Part shown: positions 11,401 through 19,858 of the stretch, in pieces
Numbering within the stretch: the stretch's first letter is position 1
Layout of the letters: each line of letters opens with the position of its first letter
Assembly (NCBI RefSeq): GCF_037176765.1
Contig: NC_090023.1
Span: forward strand, 142,959,366 to 143,023,365
Origin: Anolis sagrei
Taxonomy: Eukaryota; Chordata; Lepidosauria; Squamata; Anolidae
Direction of reading: 5' to 3'
Length of the DNA stretch: 64,000 nt
Made by a program: the position numbers and the translations under genes
Notes under the pieces: generated by a model
Database searches by the model: none
The model's input: only the letters and a program-made list of their open reading frames with translations
Told to the model about the DNA's origin: nothing

Positions 11401-14400
11401 ATTTAAGAAATATAGTCGGCGGTCTTGGGACCAGCAAATTAGACTTTGGAAGGTGGCATTGCATTTTTGGGATCCTCCTGCTGAAGAAGGCTGTAATACA
11501 CAAATAATGTAAGTAGGAGCTTCTCACATATATTTGGTGCCAAGTAGATGGAGAGTTTCAAGTGAAAAATGAATTTTGCCAAAAATAATGTGTTGTGTTT
11601 AAGTAAAATCTCTGAGGAAAAGGTGCTATAAAGAAACAAAGGAGAGTGGGATACAGAAAGTAAAAAGGATGAGGAAAAGTAGGGGATTACAACAAGAAAT
11701 TAATGAGAATCCACTTGTTACGAGATCCTGATGTAAAAGTTTGGTACAGTGCGAAATCACAAATATAATGGGGAAATAAGTAGTAACATGAACCTGAGAT
11801 AAACGTTTAAGGTAAAGTAAGGAATTGCAGGTATTGTTCCATTATCTGGCAGGACTCCCAAAGCGGGCTTAGACAGAAGGATAGTGCATTTTGGGGGGGG
11901 GGGGGGAATTGAAGGAGGGACCCCCTATTTTCGCTAGTCACCCCCGCCCCCCAATGTCATAAATGAGGCTTGTTTGGATGACAGCAACACAGGTGGGAGG
12001 AATAATAAGAAAATGAGAAAAAGGTTTTCCTCCTTCAACCACCCTACTTACCCTGTAATGGATTATCCTTCTCTGTCTAGGCCCCCTTTTGGCCTCCGCC
12101 CAGATAATGAAACCGTACCGAATTGCCTAAGTTAATATTTCTTAAACTGTAGGTCCTGACCCCTTCGCTCAGTGTTTAAGTCCTGAAATATTTGACAACA
12201 GTAACGATTTTCTGACTGTCATCTAGTGGCCACTTTAGACATTTACACGAATCTGTTGTGCAGTGTTTACAGTGGACTCCGCAAAAAATGCTTCAGCTGC
12301 ATTTCATAAAAAAGAAAATCAGCCTGTTTAGCAAGCCTTGTAAATACTGATTTGTTACCAGTAAATGATTGATTTTTATACTTATTTTATATATACCTGG
12401 GGTCATTTAAACATTTCTCAGGTGGAAAGGGGTCCAGAGTGGAAATGTTTAACAAATCCTGACCTCGATAATAAGAAATGCAGAAATAAAGTGAAAAGGA
12501 GTGACAAATAATAAAAAGATTATTTCCTGTGGCGAACAGTTGTATAAAGGTAAGAAAATACTGAGATTATTACTCCCAAGAAACTAAAATTGACTGGAAA
12601 ACTTTTTCCAGAAGTGAAAAGAGTGAGTAAGGAAATAATGAAGAATTTAGATCTATCACAACTGAAACCTTAGACCAGGCTATTAGGAATTGTGGGAGTT
12701 GGAGTTGAAAACACCTGGAGGGGCCGAAGTTTGCCCATGCCTGCCTTAGACAATGTGGTAATTCCAAAGATAAAGAAGTGAAAAACATGTCAAGTTTATA
12801 ATTTGAGAAAGAATTAGAAACATGGAGAATGGAAGAAGAACAAGAATTACAAGAAAAACGAGAGTTAAAGGAAAATACTTTGGTTAATAGAGCAAAAACT
12901 CCAACGTGAAGAATAAAATTTTTTAGAACGGAGAAAGAACTAGATTTTTAAAATAAGACATTTATTTCACAGTTCACAAATTTGCAGCAAAAGGTTGCTA
13001 GTTTGTGTAATTTGGAAAATATCTATTCATTTATGAAAATTTGACATTGTCAGCCATGGACTGGCAGGTTGCTACAGACTTTGTGTTACGGTTTAGAATC
13101 CAGTTTTTCATCAGATTAACCCAGTTCTTTAACTTACGTGTGGCTACATACATTCAGCTCAAAAAGAGGAGAAAAAGATTGAATTCTTTCATTTAATGCA
13201 CTTCTTTGTATTGGAGAGTGTGTGAAGAAAAACTGAAAATATACTACAGTGGTGAACACATGTGGAGGATGCGAGTGTTACCTGACAACATAGTTGATGC
13301 ATTCATACACTCATCACAGTATATCAGTGGTCATGGTCAGTTTGAACTATGTATGAAGATTTATTGCATGCCATACTGAGTGATATAGCCATAGCTACAT
13401 CTTCCATTGGCATTTACACAGAAATGTTATCAAATCAGCAACTGGTGCTTTGATTTTTCCAAATTCCGCAAATGTTTAAAATATCACAAACAGTTCTGTC
13501 AAGAACTGGTATGTGAATTATTCATATCCAGAATTTCCCTTCTCATAATTCTTTTGACAAAGATACTGCTGAATTTTGACGTTTTAGTCTAAAACAAAAC
13601 CAAGATGTATACATAATCAGACAAACAAAAGCAGATAATTAAACGGTTCTCTTTATCTCCCAAATTCATGCACTATTTTTACATATTTTGATATGTTTTG
13701 TTTATTTTTCAGTAGCCCTGTTGATCTTGGTGACATGGAGACGGAATCTGTAGGAAGTAATTCTGCTGGATCACAAGCCAGTTCTCAGGATAATGATGTA
13801 AGCAGATCGGGAAGTTTAGGGAAATATTTTTTCCGTTATTTATCCATGGTATTAAATGAGATATTTGAAACGGTTGGCAAGGGTGAGAGCCAGACGGGGG
13901 CTCCTTTGTGCAAGGGCAAGAACCAGGCGAGGGCTCCTTTGCCTGAGGCCTGGCCTCGCACAAGTCACCCTCGTCTGCCTTGCGCTCTTGAAAATAATTT
14001 TATGGTTGGGGGTCACCACAACATGAGGAACCATATTTACTGGTCATGGTCTTAGAAAGGTTGCGAACCACTGCCCTAGGCTGTTGGCAAACAAGCAGCA
14101 ATTATTTTTATGTTTGCTAATACATGAGATTGAGATGTATTGAATGGGGGTAGTGCTTTGGATTCAGACTTTGTGGTCTTTGTCATTTTTTCTCAGGTTC
14201 TAAAACTAGGGGTGGCCTCCTTATCCTTTTTCTAGAGATTGGACTCAAGAACCAGCTGAAACATTTATTTTTTTCAGTGGGGAGTTCCATAATCAAGAGA
14301 CTTTATTATTGTCCTACAATGTAAAAAAAGGTGGATCTTGAGGCGGGCGGGGGGACGAGTGGGGGGACGGACGACTACCTCAACAAGATAGCATGTGTAG

Positions 14401-16069
14401 GTTAATCCCTTGGTAAGCTACCAGGGGAAGAAACTGTCGCCTACAGAAAACTCCAATCTAGTGTTATCTTGGACTGGCTTTTTAGGGATAAGAGTTCAGA
14501 GGTTCTCAAAGTCTAGTCTTGCCATGGCATATAACCCTGTGGCATGCAAGATTAGTAAGGACTATGAACAAGAACCCACCTCATCTGTCCTGCTCCCAAG
14601 CAGCTCTGAACAGTGTCAAATTTATGCATTTTCAATGAAGAAATTGAAGATTTACCTTGTGAGAAGCTCTTATTTGATGGTCACCTTAGATTGAACATTA
14701 AGATATAGAAAACACTGTATGAACACCAAGCACAAAGTTGCTGTGTGCAATAACATCCTGCGGAAACTTACTGGCAGGGCATGGGGTGCAGACCTAAAAT
14801 TAATAAGAACATTGGCCCTGCTTACCTTAACTGCAGAGTATGCCTGCTGGAAAAGCTTCACGAGAACTACCACTCCTCTTAACAATCCCCCCAGCAACAG
14901 CAAGAGTATCCTGGGCAGCTAAACCAGGAAACCCCAAATGGTCCCGTCCCCCCGAGGGTCTTCCTCCAGGGTCAAACCAAGAATGGGCAACTTGGAAGTC
15001 CCTGAACAGACTCGGAAGTGGGGTGGGCAGATCAAAAGACAACCTGGCAAAATGGCACTACCTAGAAGAACCCTCCACCTTATGTGACTGTGGAGCAGAA
15101 CAAACAACTCCACATCTGTATGCTTGCCCACAATGCCCTTCCTCATGCACAGAGGAAGAATTGTTTAAAGCTAGACAGTGCGGTCGCTGTTTTTTTTGGT
15201 AAAAAAAATAAATAGCTGCTTGTGCTCCTATGTCAGTGGTTCTCAACCTGTGGGTCCCCAGGTGTTTTGGCCTACAATTCCCAGAAATCCCAGCTGGTTT
15301 CCCAGCTGTTAGGATTTCTGGGAGTTGAAGGCCAAAACATCTGGAGCCCCATAGGTTGAGAACCACTGTTCTATGTGGATAACTTTGTTTGATTGCCAAT
15401 TCAACCAGCTGACCACATTGATGATGAGTACAGGAACAGAATTGACAAGAAGGAGGATCAAATACACAAAGAAGAGAAATATGGAGAAGAGAAGATGAAG
15501 GATTATGAGAATGGCTGATGAAGATTTGTAAATTATCTGATCAATTGACTAGGGTTCCCAAAGAGAAATACTTGCCCAAATTTAAGAAAGATTGGGATTT
15601 GTTTATTATTTTGTTCTAATAATGATGGGAGCATTTGACAATTATTTGAATTAAAATGTCATGTCATTAAAAGTAAAGTGTGACTATATAATGGCATTTA
15701 AAGGGAGTACACTAATAAGAGATACAACCATCAGATAGGGAATGAGAAATTCATGGATTAGGTTTGTTATTTGTTTCATGCATGTGTGTTTGTATGTTGT
15801 ATGCTTGTGTTCACTTTCTTGTTTTTAGTGAATACTAAAATGCATTGATTTAAATGCATTGTGCCTTCTTCAATCTGATAATTTTGAGAAAAGTTGTATT
15901 TTCTAACTGGTTCAAATATTTACATTAACTACTACTATTATGAAATTCCAGATGAGTTTGTCTAATTGTTTGTTCAATTCTGTTATAGGAAAACTGTACT
16001 TTCACACCCACCAAAGTAAGAAATATTGATCACTTGGCTGATGACGAATTTGAGCTGGAAGTGTGTTAG
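2428..16069 (+). CDS. SLBP: SLBP, histone RNA hairpin-binding protein (8 coding exons)
   Basis: SLBP binds the stem-loop at the 3' end of replication-dependent histone mRNAs and acts in their 3' processing, export and translation. Exons: 2428-2474, 5297-5428, 5883-5987, 8281-8340, 9598-9729, 11359-11508, 13713-13797, 15989-16069. All junctions are GT/AG, phases agree, and 792 nt give 263 residues (human 270). Visible landmarks: SFTTPEG at 60-66 (the phospho-degron region in human SLBP), [13 protein letters not shown] at 75-87 (SLIP1-binding region in human), KRKL at 97-100 (cyclin-binding motif), and the RNA-binding domain at about 129-201 with YDRY at 150-153 and TPNK at 170-173, whose Thr is the phosphorylated residue in the family. 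The ATG sits in the CpG island, and MSFRQRSP aligns with human MACRPRSP. The C-terminus stops after ELEVC, about 12 residues earlier than human. Confidence 0.97.
2766..2882. mobile_element. hAT-like MITE with long inverted repeats
   Basis: Inverted arms are built on CCTATAGTCCAGGATCTGATC and its complement, around GGCAGTGGAGACTCATATAA. The same family recurs at 56585-56745 and 60852-60988. Confidence 0.6.
3024..3508 (+). mobile_element. L2/CR1-clade LINE 3' end
   Basis: A short conserved ORF2 C-terminus reads [19 protein letters not shown].. with interruptions, followed by [11 protein letters not shown]. The 3' UTR then runs to TGTAAGCCGC..GGGGTACAAATAAAG and an (AAT)n tail. A minus-strand copy of the same ORF2 end lies at 58707-59340. 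It is 5'-truncated, as is usual for this clade. Confidence 0.8.
3638..3654. repeat. poly-C tract
   Basis: An uninterrupted C run beside the 5' end of the next SINE. Similar runs of 10-18 occur near 5064, 9863, 23274, 24487, 28466 and 51559, several of them inside repeat copies. Confidence 0.9.
3654..4236 (+). mobile_element. Sauria-type SINE split by a LINE fragment
   Basis: The tRNA head (GTGGCACAATCGG, GGTTCGAATCC) and AACATGCAAATATGAGTA block end at 3788. The SINE resumes at 4055 with GATCAATAAG and ends AGCTTTACCTTTT. The gap holds a separate insertion flanked by near-identical AAATATGAGTA and AAATATAGTA. Confidence 0.85.
3789..4044 (-). mobile_element. L2-type LINE 3' end plus AT-rich module, inserted in a SINE
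   Basis: On the minus strand it is a LINE terminus (GTAAGC..GAGTCCCCTTCGGGG..ATAAATA). The + strand view starts TTTTTATTTATTTACGGC, followed by a low-complexity TA-rich stretch. That stretch resembles the two arms of the inverted repeat at 50480-50850. The flanking 10-11 bp repeat marks the insertion. Confidence 0.7.
5297..5428 (+). CDS. SLBP: SLBP coding exon 2
   Basis: Encodes residues 16-60 (ends split). [15 protein letters not shown] matches the human SPARWSLGRKRRADG block, and an acidic EDDDD run follows. Acceptor CACAG|A, donor AG|GTAGAG. Confidence 0.95.
5429..5882 (+). other. SLBP intron 2
   Basis: 454 bp, AT-rich. No gene or recognisable repeat is seen. Confidence 0.8.
5883..5987 (+). 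CDS. SLBP: SLBP coding exon 3
   Basis: Encodes residues 60-95, including SFTTPEG and the [11 protein letters not shown] segment. Acceptor TTTTCAG|T, donor AG|GTATGG. Confidence 0.97.
5988..8280 (+). other. SLBP intron 3
   Basis: It contains one CR1 relic (6243-6475). The rest, especially 6480-8270, is AT-rich unique-looking sequence in which I recognise nothing. Confidence 0.8.
6243..6475 (+). mobile_element. old CR1 LINE 3' fragment
   Basis: Decayed CR1 signature: AACATTAGGAAGAACTTTTTG, then AAGCAGAGACTGGATGGCAA, then GGGCTGGATGGCC and a final GATTCTATG. It is more diverged than the copy at 48072-48681. Confidence 0.65.
8281..8340 (+). CDS. SLBP: SLBP coding exon 4
   Basis: A 60-nt exon for residues 95-115, [15 protein letters not shown].., including the cyclin-binding KRKL motif. 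Acceptor TTGTAG|A, donor AG|GTAAGA. Confidence 0.97.
8341..9597 (+). other. SLBP intron 4
   Basis: It contains an L2-type 3' end (9052-9420). Nothing is recognised in 8345-9050. Confidence 0.8.
9052..9420 (-). mobile_element. L2-type LINE 3' end
   Basis: The terminus on the minus strand is GTAAGCCGCCCTGAGTCCCC; the + strand view begins TATTTATTTATCTATTTATG. The AT-rich 3' UTR continues to about 9420. There is no intact reading frame. Confidence 0.65.
9598..9729 (+). CDS. SLBP: SLBP coding exon 5
   Basis: Encodes residues 115-159, the first half of the RNA-binding domain: [18 protein letters not shown] then TREVPR. Acceptor TCTCAG|T, donor AG|GTAAGA. Confidence 0.98.
9765..9920 (+). mobile_element. 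tRNA-derived, MIR-like SINE fragment
   Basis: It carries GGGTTCAAATCC (B-box type), ATGGAAATTTTCTGAGAGACC, CTTGGGCAAGTTC and TCTTGCCAAGAAAACCCTGTG, with a poly-C run in the middle. This order is that of the CORE/MIR-like SINEs of amniotes. Confidence 0.55.
10444..10850 (-). mobile_element. 5S rRNA-derived SINE relic, split by CR1
   Basis: The reverse complement of about 10767-10832 reads GATCCTATCAGAACTTGGATGC then TAAGCAGAGTCAG and CCTGGCTAGTAGTTGGATGG. This follows the 3' half of 5S rRNA (ctcGGAAGCTAAGCAGGG, GTTAGTACTTGGATGG). The other arm, 10444-10578, holds GTGCCTTCAAGTTG..ACTTATGGCAATCCCATG. The parts are separated by a CR1 fragment. Confidence 0.6.
10579..10752 (-). mobile_element. 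CR1 LINE 3' fragment
   Basis: Minus-strand CR1 end. The + strand shows AGATTCATAAAGTTGAAAGAG, GATAGCCATCCAGCCTCTG and GTGAGTTCCACTACTG in order. It lies inside the 5S-derived SINE. Confidence 0.7.
11359..11508 (+). CDS. SLBP: SLBP coding exon 6
   Basis: Encodes residues 159-209, the second half of the RNA-binding domain: [20 protein letters not shown] then [15 protein letters not shown]. Nearly identical to human. Acceptor TTAAAG|G, donor AT|GTAAGT. Confidence 0.98.
11830..12119. mobile_element. 290-bp hAT-like MITE with 8-bp target duplication
   Basis: Long terminal inverted repeats of about 63 bp start GGTATTGTTCCATTATCTGG and end CAGATAATGAAACCGTACC. Both arms carry the TAGACAGA..GGAT motif. 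The flanks are GAATTGCA (11822-11829) and GAATTGCC (12120-12127), 7 of 8 matching, as expected for hAT. A half copy of the family lies at 28357-28560. Confidence 0.75.
12675..12743 (-). mobile_element. palindromic MITE, half copy (GGCATGGGCAAAC family)
   Basis: It contains TAGGAATTGTGGGAGTTGG and ends GGCCGAAGTTTGCCCATGCCTG. Other copies are at 26860-26964, 28570-28640, 47041-47172 and 61222-61290. Confidence 0.65.
13713..13797 (+). CDS. SLBP: SLBP coding exon 7
   Basis: Encodes residues 209-237, [20 protein letters not shown] then QASSQDND, a Ser-rich linker matching human HPVDLESAES..SSQDD. Acceptor TTTTTCAG|T, donor GAT|GTAAGC; ends in phase 0. Confidence 0.93.
13870..14073 (-). mobile_element. 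hAT element, SPIN-type right end
   Basis: The right end matches the SPIN-like copy at 22152-22835: TTATGGTTGGGGGTCACCAC, then AACATGAGGAAC, then GGTTGCGAACCACTG. Upstream is a short GC-rich stretch with a repeated GGGCTCCTTTG motif. The left boundary is uncertain. Confidence 0.55.
14410..15215 (+). mobile_element. LINE ORF2 C-terminal relic with CCHC end (copy 1)
   Basis: In two frames it reads [20 protein letters not shown].. and later [19 protein letters not shown] followed by [18 protein letters not shown], a CCHC-like C-terminal knuckle. The middle is shortened. Related copies lie at 39820-40225 (minus) and 51395-51905 (plus). It is a non-LTR retrotransposon; the clade was not settled. 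Confidence 0.7.
15234..15368. mobile_element. 135-bp hAT MITE with 8-bp target duplication
   Basis: A near-palindrome starting CAGTGGTTCTCAACCTGTGG and ending AGGTTGAGAACCACTG. Flanks are TCCTATGT (15226-15233) and TTCTATGT (15369-15376), 7 of 8 matching. The termini equal those of the SPIN-like copy, and the sister copy is at 54897-55030. Confidence 0.8.
15415..15660 (+). mobile_element. L1-type ORF2 C-terminal relic
   Basis: One frame reads [19 protein letters not shown] then [12 protein letters not shown] before a stop, which resembles the extreme C-terminus of vertebrate L1-like ORF2. Upstream is a Lys/Glu-rich stretch. Confidence 0.45.
15989..16069 (+). CDS. SLBP: SLBP coding exon 8 (terminal)
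   Basis: Encodes residues 238-263, [20 protein letters not shown] then FELEVC and TAG at 16067-16069. It matches human TPTKVRHMDSQVEDEFDLEAC, but the human tail LTEPLRDFSAMS is absent. Acceptor GTTATAG|G. Confidence 0.92.
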   Translation, partial: ENCTFTPTKVRNIDHLADDEFELEVC

Positions 16070-16870
16070 ATTGTGGCACTGAATGGCTATGAATATGTAT
16101 GCTGCAGGCTCCAGTTCAAAGAAATAACATCTTTAATTGCGCAGTTTTGAAGACAAATCAGAAATCCTTTTGTTTAATACTCCAGAAAAATGGAGAATGT
16201 CAACTGTAAATTATAACCCTTATTTCTCCTAACTTTCCTGAAGCATAACATTTGAGTTACATGTGATGGGGTGGATATTTAATGGCTATGCACACAGGAA
16301 ATGGCTTTATAATCAGTTTTGTAGTTCAGAGGATTAAACTAGTGAGATGATGTTGCCAGACCTTTAAGAGCATGGAAACATTTGTAGGAAATCCTTACCA
16401 TAAATGGCAATGTGCTGATTGTTTTAAAAATCCAAACCAAGAACATGATTGTCAGGGAACAGTATTTCTCCACATTGTTCTGTACATTGTATTATATACA
16501 CCTACCAGGCAATGACATTTATGATCCCTAAGCCCATGTTTTCTTCACGTATTGTCATGTGTGTTGCAGTAACAATATGATAATGAGTGCAAGCAATTTT
16601 CTTGTACTGAGAAAGGGTTCTAACTGTATTTTCAGGTCCGCTTAATGGAGGCAGCTATCTAACGTGTATTTCAAAGTGATACTTGTAAATAGTTATGCAC
16701 AAAAACTTAAATTAGCTTTTAAAGAAGAACGAACGAACAGAATATGAAACTTTTGTACTGTTTTTTATTCTTTCTTGATGTAAATTTACAGAACCTTTAG
16801 TAAAATAATCAGTTGCTGAGTTTCTATGGAACAAAGCATAAATAAAGCAAAAACATCATAAATCGTATCG
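16070..16870 (+). other. SLBP: SLBP 3' UTR
   Basis: About 0.8 kb of repeat-free AT-rich sequence after the stop, ending with the poly(A) signal at 16841. The true cleavage site should lie 10-30 bp past the signal. Confidence 0.75.
16841..16846 (+). terminator. SLBP: SLBP polyadenylation signal AATAAA
   Basis: Canonical hexamer 772 bp after the stop, with GT-rich TTGAGTGTGTC about 35 bp downstream. Confidence 0.7.
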
Positions 16871-17331
16871 TGCAACAACTTGAGTGTGTCATTTTTAGCA
16901 TTATGGACATTTATTTAGCAAAATGGACATAAAGGATTCCATTTTGATAACTATGACGAATATCACCAGTCTGCTCCTAAGCCATTTAAGATCTTATTTC
17001 CATTCTGTGTACAGTTAGAAGTGCAACCCACAGTACTTGTAATTGTTGGTGAATATAGACATCTGTGGAATATGCAGATATGTGGCACTGTAGCAGTTAA
17101 GGTGTGTGATAACCCTTTAAGGGAAATATAAACTGTCAAGGATTTCTACTTCTGAAGAGGCATGTATATAGTTTCAATCTTATCGTTCTCAAGTAGGCTA
17201 AGTCCCAGCTGTATTTGTAGTCTGCTTTGAAAGGTAAACATGTTTGATTACCAATAGTAGCGAAACAATTGAGTCCTTAATGTCAGAGTTATAGAATGTA
17301 ATAGCAAACTTCCGAACAAAGAATCCTTCAA
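16871..17331. other. intergenic, nothing recognised
   Basis: AT-rich sequence between the SLBP 3' end and the Bov-B 3' terminus. No gene or repeat is recognised. Confidence 0.7.
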
Positions 17332-17344
17332 TAATTGTTGTTGT

Positions 17345-19450
17345 TCATTCGTTCAGTCGTCTCCGACTCTTCGTGACCTCGTGGACCAGCCCACGCCAGA
17401 GCTCCCTGTCGGCCGTCACCACCCCCAGCTCCTTCAAGGTCAGTCCAGTCGCTTCAAGGATGCCATCCATCCATCTTGCCCTAGGTCGGCCCCTCTTCCT
17501 TTTGCCTTCCACTTTCCCCAGCATAATTGTTTTCTCTAGGCTTTGCTGTCTCCTCATGATGTGGCCAAAGTACTTCAACTTTGTCTCTAGTATCCTTCCT
17601 TCCAGTGAGCAGCCGGGCTTTATTTCCTGGAGGATGGACTGGTTGGATCTTCTCGCAGTCCAAGGCACTCTCAGCACTTTCCTCCAGCACCACAGCTCAA
17701 AAGCATCGATCTTCCTTCGCTCAGCCTTCCCTATGGTCCAGCTCTCACATCCGTATGTTACTACAGGGAATACCATGGCTTGGACTAGGCGGATCTTTGT
17801 TGCCAGTCTGATGTCTCTACTCTTTACTATTTTATCGAGACTGGACATTGCTCTCCTCCCAAGAAGTAAGCGTCTTCTGATTTCCTGGCCACAGTCTGCA
17901 TCTGCAGTAATCTTTGCACCTAGAAATACAAAGTCTGTCACGGCCTCCACATTTTCTCCCTCTATTTTCCAGTTGTCAATCATTCTTGTTGCCATAATCT
18001 TGGTTTTTTTGACGTTCAGCTGCAACCCGGCTTTTGCGCTTTCTTCTTTCACCTTGATTAGAAGGCTCCTCAGCTCCTCCTCGCTTTCGGCCATCAGAGT
18101 GGTGTCATCTGCATATCTGAGGTTGTTAATGTTTCTTCCAGCAATTTTCACCCCAGCTTTGCATTCATCAAGCCCCGCACATCGCATGATGTGTTCTGCA
18201 TACAAGTTAAAAAGGTTGGGTGAGAGGATGCAGCCTTGCCGTACGCCTTTCCCAATCTTGAACCAGTCTGTTGTTCCGTGGTCAGTTCTGACTGTTGCTA
18301 CTTGGTCCTTGTACAGATTCCTCAGGAGAGAGACAAGGTGGCTTGGTATGCCCATCCCACCAAGAACTTGCCACAATTTATTATGATCCACACAGTCAAA
18401 GGCTTTAGAGTAGTCAATGAAGCAGAAGTAGATGTTTTTCTGAAACTCCCTGCCTTTCTCCATTATCCAGCGGATATTGGCAATCTGGTCTCTCGTTCCT
18501 CTGCCTTTTCTAAACCCAGCTTGAACATCTGGCAATTCTCGCTCCATGTATTGCTGGAGTCTTCCTTGCAGGATCTTGAGCATTACCTTACTGGCATGAG
18601 AAATAAGGGCCACTGTACGGAAGTTGGAGCAGTCTTTCGCATTTCCCTTTTTTGGTATGGGGATGTAAGTTGATTTTTTCCAGTCTGATGGCCATTCTTG
18701 TGTTTTCCATATTTGCTGGCATATGGCATGCATCACCTTGACAGCATCTTCTTTTAAGATTTTAAACAGTTCAGCTGGGATCCCATCCTCTCCTGCTGCC
18801 TTGTTGTTAGCAATGCTTCTTAAGGCCCATTCAACCTCACTCCTCAGGATGTCTGGTTCTAATTCATTCACCACACCGTCAAAGCTATCCTCGATATTGT
18901 TATCCTTCCTATACAGATCTTCTGTATAATCTCGCCACCTTCTCTTGATCTCTTCAGCTTCTGTTAGGTCCCTGCCATCTTTGTTTCTTATCATACCAAT
19001 TTTTGCCTGAAATTTACCTCCAATGTTTCTAATTTTCTGGAAGAGGTCTCTTGTCCTTCCTATTCTGTTGTCTTCTTCCACTTCCATGCATTGCTTGTTT
19101 AAAAATAGTTCCTTGTCTCTTCTGGCTAACCTCTGGAATTGCGCATTTAACTGGGTATATCTCCCCTTATCCCTGTTTCCTTTTGCTTTCCTCCTTTCTT
19201 GGGCTACTTCCAGTGTCTCAGCAGACAACCATTTTGCCTTCTTGGTTTTCTTTTTCTTTGGGACGTACTTTGTTGCCGCCTCCTGAACAATGTCGCGGAC
19301 TTCTGTCCATAGTTCTTCTGGGACTCTGTTTACTAAATCTAGCCCTTCAAATCTGTTCTTCACTTCCACTGTATATTCGCTAGGAATGTTAGTGAGATCA
19401 TATCTAACTGGTCTGTGTATTTTCCCTGATCTCTTTAGTTTTATTCTAAA
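17345..19450 (-). CDS. Bov-B reverse transcriptase domain, long open frame
   Basis: An open frame of over 670 codons read from a Met at 19369 down to the stop at 17345; the same frame stays open upstream to 19450. Numbered from that Met, motif A is FIDYSKAFDCVDH with Asp319, motif B is GVRQGCILSPNLFN, and motif C is YADD at 419-422, so the catalytic Asp triad is present. The C-terminus has the RTE-type run KYFGHIMRRQQSLEKTIMLG then KVEGKRKRGRPRARW. This is a retrotransposon protein, not a host gene. The frame is the 3' half of an ORF whose endonuclease half lies at 21230-21708. The Met at 19369 is internal to the original ORF and probably not a real start. Confidence 0.93.
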   Translation of the reverse strand, partial: FRIKLKRSGKIHRPVRYDLTNIPSEYTVEVKNRFEGLDLVNRVPEELWTEVRDIVQEAATKYVPKKKKTKKAKWLSAETLEVAQERRKAKGNRDKGRYTQLNAQFQRLARRDKELFLNKQCMEVEEDNRIGRTRDLFQKIRNIGGKFQAKIGMIRNKDGRDLTEAEEIKRRWRDYTEDLYRKDNNIEDSFDGVVNELEPDILRSEVEWALRSIANNKAAGEDGIPAELFKILKEDAVKVMHAICQQIWKTQEWPSDWKKSTYIPIPKKGNAKDCSNFRTVALISHASKVMLKILQGRLQQYMERELPDVQAGFRKGRGTRDQIANIRWIMEKGREFQKNIYFCFIDYSKAFDCVDHNKLWQVLGGMGIPSHLVSLLRNLYKDQVATVRTDHGTTDWFKIGKGVRQGCILSPNLFNLYAEHIMRCAGLDECKAGVKIAGRNINNLRYADDTTLMAESEEELRSLLIKVKEESAKAGLQLNVKKTKIMATRMIDNWKIEGENVEAVTDFVFLGAKITADADCGQEIRRRLLLGRRAMSSLDKIVKSRDIRLATKIRLVQAMVFPVVTYGCESWTIGKAERRKIDAFELWCWRKVLRVPWTARRSNQSILQEIKPGCSLEGRILETKLKYFGHIMRRQQSLEKTIMLGKVEGKRKRGRPRARWMDGILEATGLTLKELGVVTADRELWRGLVHEVTKSRRRLNE

Positions 19451-19463
19451 CTAGCTGTGCCCT

Positions 19464-19481
19464 GCCACGCGTTGCTGTGGC
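19464..19481 (-). other. Helitron 3'-terminal hairpin
   Basis: GCCACGCGTTGCTGTGGC on the + strand: a 5-bp stem, extendable with a mismatch, lying 13 bp from the CTAG end. This is the usual position of the Helitron terminator hairpin. Confidence 0.75.
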
Positions 19482-19858
19482 CTATAGTAAAACTTATCAA
19501 AGTTGAGGTAGATATCTGGACTATTATGAAAGAGAGGTCCCTACCTATTCCTTCCCCCTTTTCCTCCCCCTTTCTCTACTTTCTTCCTTCTCTACCTCTT
19601 TCTTTCTTTCCTTCTTTCACTACTTGGTTTCATCCTTCTCTCTTTCCTTCATTCCCTCCCCCTTTCTTCCTTTGCCTTTCTTCCCTCCCTGTTTGCTTCC
19701 TTCTTTCTCTTTTTATTTCCTTTTATTTCACCACCATCATAATAATAACAATAATGCAATGCATTGCCTCTGGGACCTGACACCTCTCCCATTCCCCCTA
19801 AAAGGGTCTCAGAGGAACAATAGCATAATAATAATAATAGAAATAACAACCTTTACCC

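Larger units (their letters stand above)
11509..13712 (+). other. SLBP intron 6
   Basis: It contains two MITE copies (11830-12119, 12675-12743). In 12130-12670 and 12750-13700 I recognise no gene. A stretch at about 12790-12960 is rich in GAA/AAG triplets and could be an old L1 ORF1 piece, but it is too decayed to claim. Confidence 0.75.
13798..15988 (+). other. SLBP intron 7
   Basis: It is mostly repeats: a SPIN-type end (13870-14073), a LINE fragment (14410-15215), a MITE (15234-15368) and an L1 ORF2 tail (15415-15660). Nothing is recognised in 14080-14400 or 15670-15980. Confidence 0.8.

Noticed and set aside
12130-12475. Possible hAT-like element with TTCTTAAACTG start
   Set aside because: The two ends are only weakly complementary and the flanks show no clear duplication.
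17373-18386. 337-codon + strand frame
   Set aside because: Antisense shadow of the Bov-B reverse transcriptase; codon pattern and known motifs are on the minus strand.
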